NCBI GenBank assembly: GCA_030142905.1 | Contig: JASJOG010000136.1 | Coordinates: forward strand, 510,501 to 574,500 | From: Heliopora coerulea | Taxonomy: Eukaryota > Cnidaria > Anthozoa > Scleralcyonacea > Helioporidae | DNA: 64,000 nucleotides | Reading direction: 5' to 3' | Shown: one piece after another, positions 1-11,014 of the stretch | Layout of the letters: the number at the start of each line of letters is the position of its first letter | How positions within the stretch are numbered: the stretch's first letter is position 1 | Made by a program: the position numbers and the translations under genes | The notes under the pieces: generated by a model | What the model saw: only the letters and a program-made list of their open reading frames with translations | Databases searched by the model: none | What the model was told of the DNA's origin: nothing

Positions 1-582
1 TATGACTTCAACTCAAACCGTTTCGTAACTGTTTTTTGTGACATGAATTCAGAGCCAGGAGCGGCCTGGACCCTAATTGAGTCCTTCGCCTTAAAGAATA
101 AAGCTATCCAAAAAATCAATAAGCTTCCTCTGCAGACAAATGCTCCCGTAAACGAGAAATCGCCGAACTGGAATCTCTACAGAATGAGTCTGCCCCAAAT
201 GCGTCATTTGAAGTCCCAGTCCACGCACTGGAGAGTAACCTGCAGTTTCCCAAATTTTGGCATCGACTATACTGATTACGTGAGAGCAAAGTTCGCAGAC
301 TTCGACATCATGACCTTCTTGGGATACGGTGTTTGTAAAAAGGTGGAATATGTTAACATTCGTGGCCATCAATGTGCTCAATGTACTTCCAAGTGGTGGC
401 AAGTTGTTAATAAGTTCGCCCCACATATTGATAGTTCTTCTACTGGCTGCCAGTTTGTACCCTCACAAGGAGCTGTCCGATATGAAGATAATTTTGGTTA
501 CCACCTCAACTTCAACAAGAAGTTCCGCTGTACCTCCAATCCCTTTTCGACAACCAACTGGTGGTTTGGAGGGTATTTGTAA
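1..582 (+). CDS. Secreted Cys-rich fibrinogen-related-like protein, copy 1 (5' cut by window edge)
   Basis: The reading frame is open from base 1 and ends at TAA 580-582, so the window starts inside exon 2 of a gene whose signal-peptide exon lies upstream. The visible part starts at YDFNSN, then VFCDM, GAAWTLIESF, NWNLYRMSL, CKKVEYVNIRGHQC and the C-terminal TTNWWFGGYL. The VYCDM...GxxWTLI opening resembles the start of fibrinogen-related domains, but the usual FReD C-terminal calcium site is not seen. The protein is very close to the copy ending at 8380, and the two 3' flanks align for over 1 kb, so they are recent duplicates. Function unknown; an extracellular recognition or matrix role is an inference. 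The ATG at 43 is internal, not the true start. Confidence 0.85.
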   Translation, partial: YDFNSNRFVTVFCDMNSEPGAAWTLIESFALKNKAIQKINKLPLQTNAPVNEKSPNWNLYRMSLPQMRHLKSQSTHWRVTCSFPNFGIDYTDYVRAKFADFDIMTFLGYGVCKKVEYVNIRGHQCAQCTSKWWQVVNKFAPHIDSSSTGCQFVPSQGAVRYEDNFGYHLNFNKKFRCTSNPFSTTNWWFGGYL

Positions 583-838
583 TGAACACCGAGGTAAAAC
601 CATTGCACGTACACACAAGTGCTTAGGATAAATGTAAATCGTTGGTGTCAGTTCAAATTTTTTCATGCTTATAGTTGGTTTGGTTGAACTTGGTTGGTTA
701 ACACGATCATCTAACGTTGGCTTACACAGGCGGCAAATGTTAAATGAAAGCACTGTTTGTGCACTTGATTGTTCGTGTTTATCACCTCTCTTTTTTGCAC
801 TTGTTTAAATATTCTTAAAGCCATGTCTCTCAAACAGA

Positions 839-844
839 AATAAA
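839..844 (+). terminator. Poly(A) signal of copy 1
   Basis: AATAAA about 257 nt after the stop, in a block (cagaaataaaa-gcaa) that recurs after the other complete copies at 8595 and 19509. Confidence 0.6.
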
Positions 845-1129
845 AAGCAACGTTTGTCTTTATCTTTATACGTTTTGTTCAGGTTTCTGTTGAATTCTGT
901 GCTGCAAAATATAAAATAGCAAAAGATACGCTTCAGTTCAGTAGTGCAGTAGTTTCATTACATATTGATATTAATTATCATCTTGTTTTAAAAGTCTGTG
1001 CTGGATACATATTAAAGATCCTCAGGCAAACGTTCAAATATCCAACTTGATTATTTAGATAGGATAATAAAAAATGTTTTGAATAGCATAATAAAAAATA
1101 ATAAAATGCTAAAATACCATTTTAATAAG

Positions 1130-1332
1130 TTCTTGAGCAATGGGTGCCATTGCAGGTAGTCGAGGATAACAGGATGCGATAACTTTGGGTGAAGCAACTA
1201 CCTGAAATATACGAAAAGAAACTTCGACGTTTCGAGGGAAGGCCCTTCTAACTTCCCGACGAAGGGCCTTCGCTCGAAACGTCGAAGTTTCTTTTCGTAT
1301 ATTTCAGGTAGTTACTTCACCCAAAGTTATCG
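1130..1332. mobile_element. Foldback insertion with target-site duplication
   Basis: Near-perfect inverted arms at 1175-1248 and 1261-1334 leave a 12-nt loop. The insert is bracketed by the direct repeat cattttaataag (1118-1129 and 1333-1344). The homologous flank of the copy ending at 8380 has one such site (about 8868-8879) and no insert, so the empty site is preserved. The arm contains gacgaagggc...gctcgaaacg, similar to hammerhead-ribozyme cores reported for Penelope-like elements and retrozymes; that reading is an inference. Confidence 0.75.
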
Positions 1333-1820
1333 CATTTTAATAAGTCTCAGTATTCTGTTGTTTAAATTCCAAAGTAAGGTTCCCAGACTCCTACTCTGAC
1401 TGCTTAACCATCGATAAATTTTGCGCTCCTTGCAATTGACCCCACGGCAGGGGACTATTTGCAATACCCATGCCCCCCCCCCCCCACCCAAATTTGTGCA
1501 TGGTACTGTAATTTAATCAACCTTCAGGGATGTAGCCAGGCCAGGCGGTGCCGGACGGGACCTCCCTGCACCGCTCGGTGTAGCTGACTGAAGTATATTT
1601 AATCAACATCAATATGTTATGAAACTATTGGACCACTGAAGTAAAGTGTACTTTTTGCTTTTTTATATTTTGCACCACATCTTCGCTGACTTTCCTCTTT
1701 TTCAGAAAGTTTACCACCTTTGAAATTTAGATTCAAGTTAGTGATACTCGTTCGCATCGATTGGCATTTAACGAAGCTTCAGTAAAGCTATTATAACCGT
1801 AATTTATAAATACAAACCTC

Positions 1821-2656
1821 GGGCGATTGATGAACCAGGCAGAGATCTTAGGCGAAGCAGAAATAAAATAGCCCAGCAAAACACACGAAATATAGGCATA
1901 GTAAAGTTTTGTTGAATCTAACGTTTCGTTGCAACGTGCAACATCTTCAGAGAATGAATGGTTATGTTACATGAATGATATATTTATATTGTATTAAAAA
2001 GGTGATGTTAACATGATAGACGTGTGAGAGGAAGTGTGGAGTAAAGACAAAAGCGAGGAAGTGACATGTTGTCATTGAGGTATGACAAACAGCAGGCAAC
2101 TTAACACTAACAAAGACAATGAACGCAACGAAAACAACAGTCCGACAACAACTACAGCAACGATATCCTGCATAAAAGGAACGTCTGAGATTACCTCGCG
2201 TATCTTACGACCATACAACATACGAGTAGCGCACAAACCGATCACAACTTTACGACATGTACTGACTAACGTTAAGGACAGAGAACAACCACACAAAAGA
2301 CAAGGTGCAGTGTACAAAATTAATTGCTCCGACTGCCAAGCCACTTATATAGGTGAGACTAGAAGAAACTTAAATATACGACTCACAGAACACAAACGAA
2401 CGACAGAAAACGGAGACAAAACTAACCACATTGCCGAACACCACCGACAAACCAAACACAACATTGACTGGGAATCGGCAAAATGCATTACTTACAGTAC
2501 CAACTACAAACAGCGACTTACACTAGAAAGCTGGTTATACGAACTTAAAACAAAAACCATTAAACCGATCACAACAATTACCGGGACCTTACAAACGAGT
2601 TATTCACAAATTCAAACGCGAACAACCAATAGACTTAACACTTTGACAAGCTGATA
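1821..2656 (+). mobile_element. Penelope-like retroelement fragment
   Basis: Homology between the flanks of copies 1 and 3 stops near 1820. From there to the edge of the pseudogene exon at 2657 the sequence is a retroelement fragment. It carries a GIY-YIG reading frame (2082-2654). Upstream at about 1918-1957 is an inverted motif whose reverse complement reads ctgaaga...cgaaacgtt. Diverged copies of that upstream segment occur at 15290-15430 and 45960-46260. No reverse transcriptase is present, so the element is not autonomous. Confidence 0.7.
2082..2654 (+). CDS. GIY-YIG endonuclease domain of a Penelope-like element (fragment)
   Basis: An open frame of 190 codons contains GAVYKINCSDCQATYIGET, the GIY-YIG signature of the C-terminal endonuclease in Penelope-like elements, followed by RRNLNIRLTEHK, a histidine-rich stretch (HIAEHHRQTKHNIDW) and the ESWLYE segment typical of the domain's end. 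In the intact elements this nuclease follows the reverse transcriptase and cuts the target DNA; here only the 3' part remains. The stop codon lies 2 nt before the pseudogene sequence that follows, so the element sits directly against or inside that exon. The ATG is simply the first in frame and may not be a real start. Confidence 0.75.
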   Translation: MTNSRQLNTNKDNERNENNSPTTTTATISCIKGTSEITSRILRPYNIRVAHKPITTLRHVLTNVKDREQPHKRQGAVYKINCSDCQATYIGETRRNLNIRLTEHKRTTENGDKTNHIAEHHRQTKHNIDWESAKCITYSTNYKQRLTLESWLYELKTKTIKPITTITGTLQTSYSQIQTRTTNRLNTLTS

Positions 2657-3251
2657 ATGAAGGTAAGAAAGGACGGCTATTACCAGATCTATGACTTCAC
2701 AGCAAACAGCTTCATAACCGTTTACTGTGACATGAAGTCAGAGACAGGAGCAGCCTGGACATTGGTTGAATCCTTTGCCTTAAAGAATAAAGGACTAGAC
2801 TCATTCTATAAACATCCTCTACAGACAAATGCTCCAGTAAACGAGAATTCGCCAAACTGGAACCTTTACCGAATGAGTTTATCGCAAATGAATCACCTCA
2901 AGAGTAACCTGCAGTTTTCCAGCTTATCGCGTCGACTATACTGATTACGTGAGAGCAACGTTTGCAGACTTCGACATCATGACCTTCTTGGGACATGGTA
3001 TTTGTAAAAAGGTGGAATATGTCAACATTCGTGGCCATCAGTATGCTCAATGTATTTCCAGGTGGTGGCAGGTTGTTAATACATGCTGTCCACATATTGA
3101 TAGTTCCGCAAGTGGCTGTCAATTTGCACCCACAAAAGAAGCTGTCCCGAGTGAAGATAACTTTGGTTATCCAGTTACGGTCAATAACAAGTTCCGCTGT
3201 ACCTCCAGCCTTAGTTCTACAACCAACTGGTGGTTTGGTGGTTATCTGTAA
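2657..3251 (+). pseudogene. Secreted Cys-rich protein, copy 2 (broken)
   Basis: Exon 2 of the family is recognisable from KDGYYQIYDF to the terminal NWWFGGYL and TAA at 3249-3251. A 20-nt deletion just after 2905, compared with copies 1, 3, 4 and 5, removes the segment for SQSTHWR and shifts the frame. The first half ends at 2942-2944 and the second half continues in another frame. The 5' part of the exon, including the CNPSGC motif, intron and signal exon, is absent: Penelope-like sequence directly abuts it. The gene therefore has neither a start nor a continuous frame. Confidence 0.85.
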
Positions 3252-3792
3252 CGAACAGTGGAACAGAATATTTATATGAAGACTTGTTTAGTGGAAATGT
3301 AACTTACTGTTTTATTCTATTAATGTTCATCGCTGCTTTGGTCAGACTTTTTAAAACGTCCAGAAGCTTGACTAATAAATTAACCACGAAAGTAACTGCA
3401 ACTTTTAAATTTTCTAATAAAATTGTTATCGTTTTTCACTAGAACTTGGCAACGTACTTGATCTTGTTCATGTCTCTGCATTTCTCTTTTTAGTTCCCAG
3501 TCTCTGTCCGTCTGTCACTTACTCCCTTCCCTGAAACTCCATAGTGTCTGTTATGTGTTCAACAAAACTTAAACCATTAAACCAAGTCAAAAATTTGCCT
3601 TACTTATCTACCAAAGATTAAGGCAATCACTTCGACATATGTACACTTATCCGGTGTCCTACATCATGCATCATATTCACACTGCGTGATCCATACAACG
3701 TTGAAATATTGGGTAAACTTGGGAGGAATTTGGCAGTTAAAAATGTCGTAATATTTGTTGAAATGTCTTAAAAATGTCGTAAAGCGTTCCCA

Positions 3793-3894
3793 AGTGACGA
3801 TAATTTTGGCTAGCATAACAGCGTCAACAAGGAGTTCCGCCTTATCACCAGGCCCGTGTCCACAACCAACTTTTGGTTTGGTGGATATCAGTAA
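3793..3894 (+). pseudogene. 3' relic of a further family copy
   Basis: The last ~34 codons of the family can be read (SDDNFG, a stop, VNKEFR, STTNFWFGGYQ, TAA 3892-3894) and are followed by sequence like the 3' UTR of copies 3 and 5. There is an internal stop and no upstream part. Confidence 0.65.
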
Positions 3895-4149
3895 TAAACG
3901 CAGACACGGAACATTTTCATGTGTAACTGCTTATAATCGCAAATCATTGCTCTATTTTTTTCATACTTATAGCTGCTTCGGTTTGACTTAATTAACACTA
4001 TCATAGAACGTTGGCTTGTTCGACTGGCGAGTGTCAAATGTAAGCACAGTTTGTGAATTTAGTTTTTGTGTCCACTGACCTTTCTGTAGAAGGTCAAAGC
4101 GGCACTATGCCAACAACCTGGTGTGAGTACGGTGACCCAGAAGGTTCAA

Positions 4150-4307
4150 CGCAAATAAAAAAGTCACAACACCGACAAAAAAGTCACAACGCAAACAAAA
4201 AATCACCACGCAAATAAAAAAGTCACAACGCAAATAAAAACGTCACAACGCAAATAAGAAAGTCACAACGCAAATAAAAAAGTCACAACCCAAATTAAGT
4301 TACAACA
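4150..4307. repeat. 20-bp tandem repeat
   Basis: About seven to eight imperfect units of aacgcaaataaaaaagtcac follow one another. No coding content. Confidence 0.8.
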
Positions 4308-4794
4308 CACACGCGAGATTTCTTGGAGCATTACACTATTTTGATTTTACATTGTTTAACTGTAAAAGATGGACAAAGTGGTATGACGTTTGATGGAATA
4401 TTATTGTCTACTTGGTCTCGAGAATAAAGTAATTTTGGACTAGAAACAGCCGATTATGGAAATAGCCGGTTATTTTCAGAGCGATTAATCGGTACTTGCC
4501 GATCACCTCTTTGTTGCTGGCTACTTGTCCGAATTACTAGTCCAAAAACTTTACTCAAAATGTACCTTTCCTCCGTGTGTTTTGGTTGGACTCTACTGTT
4601 CGCCCTGTGCCCTTCAAGTAAGAATATTTTGTTCCCATTTGCCTGGCTTTCGGCGCCAGCCAGTTCTTTCTGGATTCCCTATTTTTAAATGCCAGTAAAA
4701 ACAGATTTATATATGGGAACGTAGTCATAAGTCATCGGCATTAAAAACACAAGCCCTCTGCACCGATTTTGTCGACCATTTTTCGATCAATTGA

Positions 4795-5305
4795 TCTATT
4801 AAGCGTCAAGTATATATGTCCATGTTCAACAGTGTAGTAGTAACGTTGTGGTAATTTGGGGTTAATATTTATTAACTAAATTTCCTATCTCCAATCCTCG
4901 ATCATTTAGTTAACACGTTTGACGATAGACCTAAAAGATAATTTAAAATCATCATGAAGGGTAAGATTAATGCTCCGATACGACCTTTGTATCGTTCAAC
5001 ACTTTCGCGCATGATTTTTTTCCCTTTAGTTCTTTTTTACTCTTTTAGATTTTGCGTGATTCTTCATTAATTCAATTGTTATAATTTGTTGTTCCACGAC
5101 AGCCAAATGAGTGCCTCTAGGTTAAACCATGTTTATGAGACAAACTTGATAAAATTGCTGTCGCTACCCAGTTTCCTGTTATGAACTAATACTCAACTGA
5201 AATGGAAGAAAAAGAAGGATTGGACTTCTGGACTGAACTCGACCCAACTTGACTGAAATATGAACTTAAATATGGACTCAGGCATGGATTCAATGAAATT
5301 TTAAA
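4795..5305 (-). repeat. Inverted copy of the copy-3 promoter region, signal exon deleted
   Basis: The reverse complement matches two blocks around the copy-3 promoter: 5830-6179 and 6405-6558. The ~225 bp between them (TATA box, leader, signal-peptide exon and splice donor) are missing here. The two arms are separated by ~525 bp (5306-5829) in which no gene is seen. Confidence 0.75.
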
Positions 5306-6213
5306 AAGTCGGAAAATAAAAGAAGTTCATATATATCTGAGCCATCTCCCTCGATCTACGCGGACCACAAATACATTCAACGCACGTTGTCCTTATTGTT
5401 AACCTTGGCTGTTGTAAAACTCAGACAAAGTCCAAGTTCACACTAACGGAAGGTCAGCGTGTTGGTTTCTTTAGTTCCGGGTCTTATAGTTGGACCATGT
5501 GTCTCTTCCTTGTGTCGCAATTATAGAATTACAACAGACCCAAGGCTGGACTTTCAACCCAATGTATCGAAAATAAAGTCAACTTTAATGCTTTCGATCA
5601 TCTCTCGAAACCATTATCGTGCTCGTGGTTGATGGAAGGAGGAAAGACTGATTTGTTCAGGAAAGAATGGTGACTTCTAATCGTGATAATACATTTGTGG
5701 CGTATTAATTGGAAGGTTTATCTGCCACATATAAAAGTTTCTCGCTAAACTATTCTGGCATTGTAACAATTTATCCTGAAATCAAACGTGAATCAAAGAT
5801 ATATATGAACTGATTTTTTTTTTCGACTGTTTAAAATTTTGAGTCCATGCCTGAGTCCATGATTAAGTTCATATTTCAGTCGAGTGCGGTCGAGTTGAGT
5901 CCAGAAGTCCAATTCTTCTTTTTCTTCCATTTCAGTTAAGTATTAGTTCAGAACAGGAAACTGAGTAGCGACAGCAATTTTATCAAGTTTGTCTCAAACA
6001 TGGTTTAACCTAGAGGCACAGATACAACTGTCGTGCGACAACAACTTATAACAATTGAATTAATGAAAAGAATGAAACAAAATCTAAAAGAGAAAAAAGA
6101 ACTAAAAGAAAAAAATTATGCTCGAAAGTGTTGAAAGGTACAAAGGTCGTATTGAACCATTAATGATAACCTTCATGCAGAGCAGTAATGAAATATGCCC
6201 AAATATGAACGCA

Positions 6214-6220
6214 TATAAAG
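6214..6220 (+). promoter_or_regulatory. TATA box of copy 3
   Basis: TATAAAG lies ~95 nt upstream of the ATG at 6313. It is followed by a leader (gtcactaagaacatct, then gaaacatctggtg) that is shared by copies 4 and 5, which supports a common core promoter. Confidence 0.7.
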
Positions 6221-6312
6221 GGAGGCAGGTCAAAGACAAGTCACTAAGAACATCTAGTTGCAGGAGAAACATCTGGTGATTGAAAGGATTTATTTGACAA
6301 GCCATCTGAATC

Positions 6313-8380
6313 ATGACTACCAAGGTGTTTGTATCTGTTGTAAGCTTGTTCCTGCTCGGATTGGCAGTCTCTGCGAACGCAGAGCTACCACAGGTAAGAC
6401 AAAGATGAGTTTAAATTATCTTTTATTGTCAAACGTGGTTACTAAATGATCGAAGATTGGAGACAGGAAATTTAGTTAATAAATACCAACCCCAAATGAC
6501 CACAATGCTACCACTACGCTGTTGAACATGGACATATATACTTGACGTTTAAGAGATAATTACTGCAGGCCGTGACATTATTTAAGATGTTTTAGACAGC
6601 TGAGAAAGTAGCCTGAATGTTCCGAAAGGTTAGCAACCCAGGTGTACTGAATATGACGTGTGTAAGTCTTTGGATAAGTGAGGTTATGCAACATTAAGGA
6701 GACACATTTTAAGTGGTTCTTAACATGCATTGGGGCAGGATTGCACTGCTCATCTTGCCATCATACCGTAAAACAATAGTCAAAAATTCTTCTGTGACGA
6801 GATGGTACAATGGCTACTTCAGGCCTACATTGGAAGTTGTTTCCATTCTCAATGAAATGTGTGAAAGAGAGAGGATGATAGAGAACATACAACCAGACAA
6901 AACAGTCCCGGAACTGCCTAAACATACAAGAGGTGATGCTATCGTTTCGAGTGAACCCTCTTCATCAATGTGAAATGTTAAATTGTGTAAAAATGGGCGA
7001 TATTTTTTTGTTAGAACGTCAAAGTGATGCAAAAACGATGAACAGGATCAGTAAAGTCAATGACAAACTGGCATTAGCATTCCTTTGGCTGTTCTGTCTG
7101 TCGTCCTTTTCGGTTTACTGATCGACGTTTAAAATAGCAATTTAGTTCCATCATCTACATCTCATTAGTAAGTTTTTTATACAGCACTACAATTTTGTTT
7201 TATTAGGGAGTTTAAGCCAACACTACGGCAACGTGTTCTTATAACAGAAATTTTCATTCGAAACAAAAGGAATGCATAATTTGATATTTCAAGAGTATTT
7301 TCAACACCGTCCTACTTCTACACAGTACGTCGTTAAGGACATTTTCATTGTTCCACGACAACGTTAGCACACAATAAGTAAAACTTTTCGGATCCTTTAA
7401 ACGTTAACCAACTGACCTAAGATGCTGAGAGGAGCTTCGGAGGCGTAAACAGCATTCACAATTCATTACCACGTCAGTAGAATGTCATTCTATTGAAATA
7501 TGTTTGGTTAAGCTACTTTGTGAAATGTCGTCGCCGTATTAGCTTGTTTAAACTGCCTAATTAGAGCTGGAGTGAGGAGACACAAAGGGACTGGGGTAGT
7601 CTAGAAATATCCCCGCAGGGTACAGGGTACAAATGACTCGTATCTGAGTAAACGTGCCTCAGGAAACTGTTAATACACACGTTTTCAACGTCTTTTTAGC
7701 AGTGCAATCCATCCGGCTGTCCTCAGGCAGAAATCACGCCACGGAGCTGTCTGGATTACCTCAAAAGAGGTTTTAAAAAGAACGGCCATTACCAGATCTA
7801 TGACTTCATCACAAACAGTTTCATAACTGTTTTTTGTGACATGAATTCGGAGCCAGGAGCGGCCTGGACACTCATTGAGTCCTTCGCCTTAAAAAATAAA
7901 GCCATCCAAAAAATCTATAAGCGTCCTCTGCAGACAAATGCTCCGATAAACGAAAAATCGCCCAACTGGAACCTCTACAGAATGAGTTTATCCCAAATGC
8001 GTCATCTGAAGCCTCAGTCCACGCATTGGAGAGTGACCTGCAGTTTCCAAATTTTTGGCATGGACTATACTGATTACGTGAGAGCAAAGTTCACAGACTT
8101 CGACATCATGACCTTCTTGGGACGTGGTGTTTGTAAAAAGGTGGAATATGTTAACATTCGTGGCCATCAATGTGCTCAATGTACTTCCAAATGGTGGCAG
8201 GTTATTAATACATTCGGTCCACATATCGATAGTTACGAAGGTGGCTGTCAATTCGTACCCACACAAGGAGCTGCCTTCAGTGAAGACAATTTTGGTTTCT
8301 ATGATCACGTCAACAAGAAGTTCCGCTGTACCTCCAGTCCCTTATCGACAACCAACTGGTGGTTTGGAGGGTATCTGTAA
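6313..8380 (+). CDS. Secreted Cys-rich fibrinogen-related-like protein, copy 3
   Basis: Two exons: 6313-6393 (81 nt) and 7700-8380, joined in frame at CAG|gtaaga and tctttttag|CAG, giving 253 aa. Residues 1-20 or so are a signal peptide (MTTKVFVSVVSLFLLG, with SANA near the cleavage site). The mature part has CNPSGC, then SCLDYLKRGF, GHYQIYDF, VFCDM, GAAWTLIESF, NWNLYRMSL, GVCKKVEYVNIRGHQCAQC, GGCQFVP and TTNWWFGGYL. Ten cysteines are conserved, enough for five disulfides. The opening resembles fibrinogen-related domains, but the length and C-terminus do not match a canonical FReD. Extracellular location is inferred from the signal peptide; function unknown. A TATA box is at 6214 and AATAAA at 8595. 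Confidence 0.88.
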
Positions 8381-8594
8381 TGAACACCGACACAAAAAAT
8401 TGGCACACTCGAGAGCTTAGCACAAACGTGACTCAGTGGTCTTATTTTGTTCATGCTTATAACTGCTTTAGTTAGACATAATGAAAACAGCATAGAACGT
8501 TGGTTTAGACAAGTGACAAGTGTTAAATGTATATTGTTACTTTCTTAGGTTAGTTTAAATATTCTGATCACTTATGTTACGGCTCTCTAACAGA

Positions 8595-8600
8595 AATAAA
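8595..8600 (+). terminator. Poly(A) signal of copy 3
   Basis: AATAAA in the same conserved context as after copies 1 and 5, ~215 nt after the stop. Confidence 0.6.
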
Positions 8601-9042
8601 AGCATTATTTGTCTTTATCTTTATACGTTTTGTTCAGGTTTCTGTTGAATTCTGTGCTGCAAAATATAAAATAGCAAAAGATACGCTTCACTTTAGTAGT
8701 GCAATAGTTTCATAACATATTGATATTGATAATCGCCTTGTTTTAAAAGTCTGTGTTGGATACATATTGAAAATCCTCGGGCAAACGTTCAAGTATCCAA
8801 CTTAGTTAGATAGCATAATAAAAATGTTTTAAATAGCATAATAAAAAATAATAAAATGCTAAAATACCATTTTAATAAAACTCAATGTTCTGTTGTTTAA
8901 ATTCCAAAATAGGGCTTCCAGATCTCTCCTCTGACTGCTTAACTATCGATAAATTTTTTCCCATTGGAATTGACCGCACAGTATGGGCCCTTTGCAATAA
9001 CCATGCCACCCCTCTCAAATTTGTGCATGGTACTGTAATTTA

Positions 9043-9333
9043 AGTAATATTTCAAACACGAGTTGATGTTCTTCCCCCGATTTCTTAATACAGAGAAACG
9101 AGTTTAAAAACGAGGCGAAGCCGAGCTTTTTTAACGAGTTTCGAGGTATTTTGAAATTGGAGGAAGAACACTTAACGAGTGTTTGAAATTGCTTCTCAAA
9201 CGAACCAGTATTTTAGGCGAAAATCCAGCCGAAAGATGGCCAAATTCAGCTGTAATCTTCCTCCGATTTCTAAATATTGATTAATTATGTATTTCTTTTG
9301 TTTTTGCTTTATGAACAATTAATGAATTTGAGA
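9043..9333. mobile_element. Foldback insertion in the 3' flank of copy 3
   Basis: The flank of copy 1 reads straight from tactgtaattta to atcaacc (about 1504-1522). Here ~290 bp are inserted at that point. The insert contains inverted arms 9049-9075 and 9162-9190 (tttcaaacac / gtgtttgaaa). It is a non-autonomous element of unknown family. Confidence 0.6.
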
Positions 9334-10180
9334 ATCAACCTTCAGGGATGTAGCGGGACCAGCTGGCGTGGCTACTGAAGTATTTTTAATCAACATAAAT
9401 ATGATATAAAACTGTTGGACTCCTGAAGTAAAGCGTACCTTTTGCTTTTTTATATATTGCAGTACATCTTCGCTAATTTTCCTCTTTTTCAGAAAATTTA
9501 CCAGCTTTGAAATTTAGATTCAAGTTAATCATAGTCGTTTGCATAAATTGGCATTTAATGAAGCTTCAGTGAAGCTATTTTAACGGTAATTTATACATAC
9601 AAACCTCGTTGTCCAACTTGCCTTCATTGCTTTCGCTTTCACCTCCGTTGGACGCCATTTTAGTAACTGAACGCATGACCCGGCCGCAGGATACTGCATA
9701 TTCCAACCGCTGGAATCGCAACTTGAATTTTCGGATTTTAGATTTCGGATTTTCAGAGTTTTGGATCACCGATTTTTGGATTTTCGGATGATACTTATAC
9801 GCTTTCGTATGGATAGCAACGGCAGCAGACAAACATTCACCACTTTGATTCTGATCAGAGGAGAATCGTTCAGCTTTTGAAACGCTTGTAAATAAAATTA
9901 AGGAAACGTAAATATAAACGAAAGCCATTGTATTGAATTCCTTTCTCTATTTTTACGGTTTTATTCCGCTTTACAACATATTTTTTCATCTTGTTGGCGC
10001 TTCTATGGACAGGGGAGGCTTCAGCTATGGCTCAGTCGTTTATCGCTTAATTGCAGCGTTGAGAACTTTGCCACGAAATTTTTACCGATATAGGATTAAA
10101 CTTTTCTTGTTTTGAACAACGAGATTTCAAATTTCAAGCTTCATGATCTGAATTAATTTGATGGTTGGAAGTCATTCCTT

Positions 10181-10446
10181 TAAGTCTGGTTCACACGTAA
10201 GCATAATGAGAAGCATAAGGACAAAACAGATGACAAAACAAAGGATTGAAGTCAAGCCTTTGACATAAGGATCGACGGAATTTTAAGCATAAAATCATAG
10301 TCCAAGCATAAGCCAAGAGCCGAACAAAAGGCGAAACAAAGAAAAATTCTTGTTGTTTTGTTTTCGCACGTCTGAGGAGATATCATGCTTTGTTTTCGTG
10401 TTGATCCTGTCCTTATGCTTATGTTGCTCGTGTAAACCAGGCTTAA
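10181..10446. mobile_element. MITE-like element, ttcacacg termini
   Basis: The ends read taagtctggttcacacg and cgtgtaaaccaggctta, which are imperfect inverted repeats, and the interior is rich in aagcata/tatgctt. Similar ends occur at 57192-57383. No coding capacity. Confidence 0.6.
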
Positions 10447-10913
10447 GAAGGCAAAGGAGTGGTATTTATATTGGTTCCACTTCCAGTGGCCGTTACAGAG
10501 ATTATTTTATTAAGGTTCCACCAACATGAACGACAGCGTGGTGAAGTGACTGGTAAAGAATAATTAAACGATCAAAGAGGATGTCAGTCAAAGAACATGC
10601 AGACTGTCCGATGAGTTCCTTTGACACCTTTCGGGTGCTGATTTAACTTCTTGTATAGAACCAATACTGTGCAATCAATCCCTTGAGATTAAAAAGCAGT
10701 GATAAGGCCGGGTCCCATAAGCATGATTTTACCTAATCATGCATACGGTTCTCGCGCTACAACAAGTTATAACAATAGAATAGTGAAATACAGAAAGACC
10801 ACAAAGGGAAAAAAGCATGCATGAACAGGTCAATCACGGTACGAAAAGACGTATGGAATGATTAACTATGTTCATTATACCAAGGAATGACGAAATATCA
10901 TGCAGGTGGAGGG

Positions 10914-10921
10914 CATAAAAA
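10914..10921 (+). promoter_or_regulatory. TATA box of copy 4
   Basis: cataaaaa lies ~100 nt upstream of the ATG at 11015, in the same position and with the same downstream leader (gatcactaaggacatcc) as in copy 3. Confidence 0.65.
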
Positions 10922-11014
10922 GGGAAGCAGATCGAGGAGAGATCACTAAGGACATCCAGCTGCAAGGGAAACATTTGGTGCTAACAAGAATTTGTTTGAC
11001 GAGCCGGCTTTATC

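Noticed and set aside
4150..4307. CRISPR-like array
   Set aside because: Units are contiguous 20-bp repeats without unique spacers, and the genome is eukaryotic.
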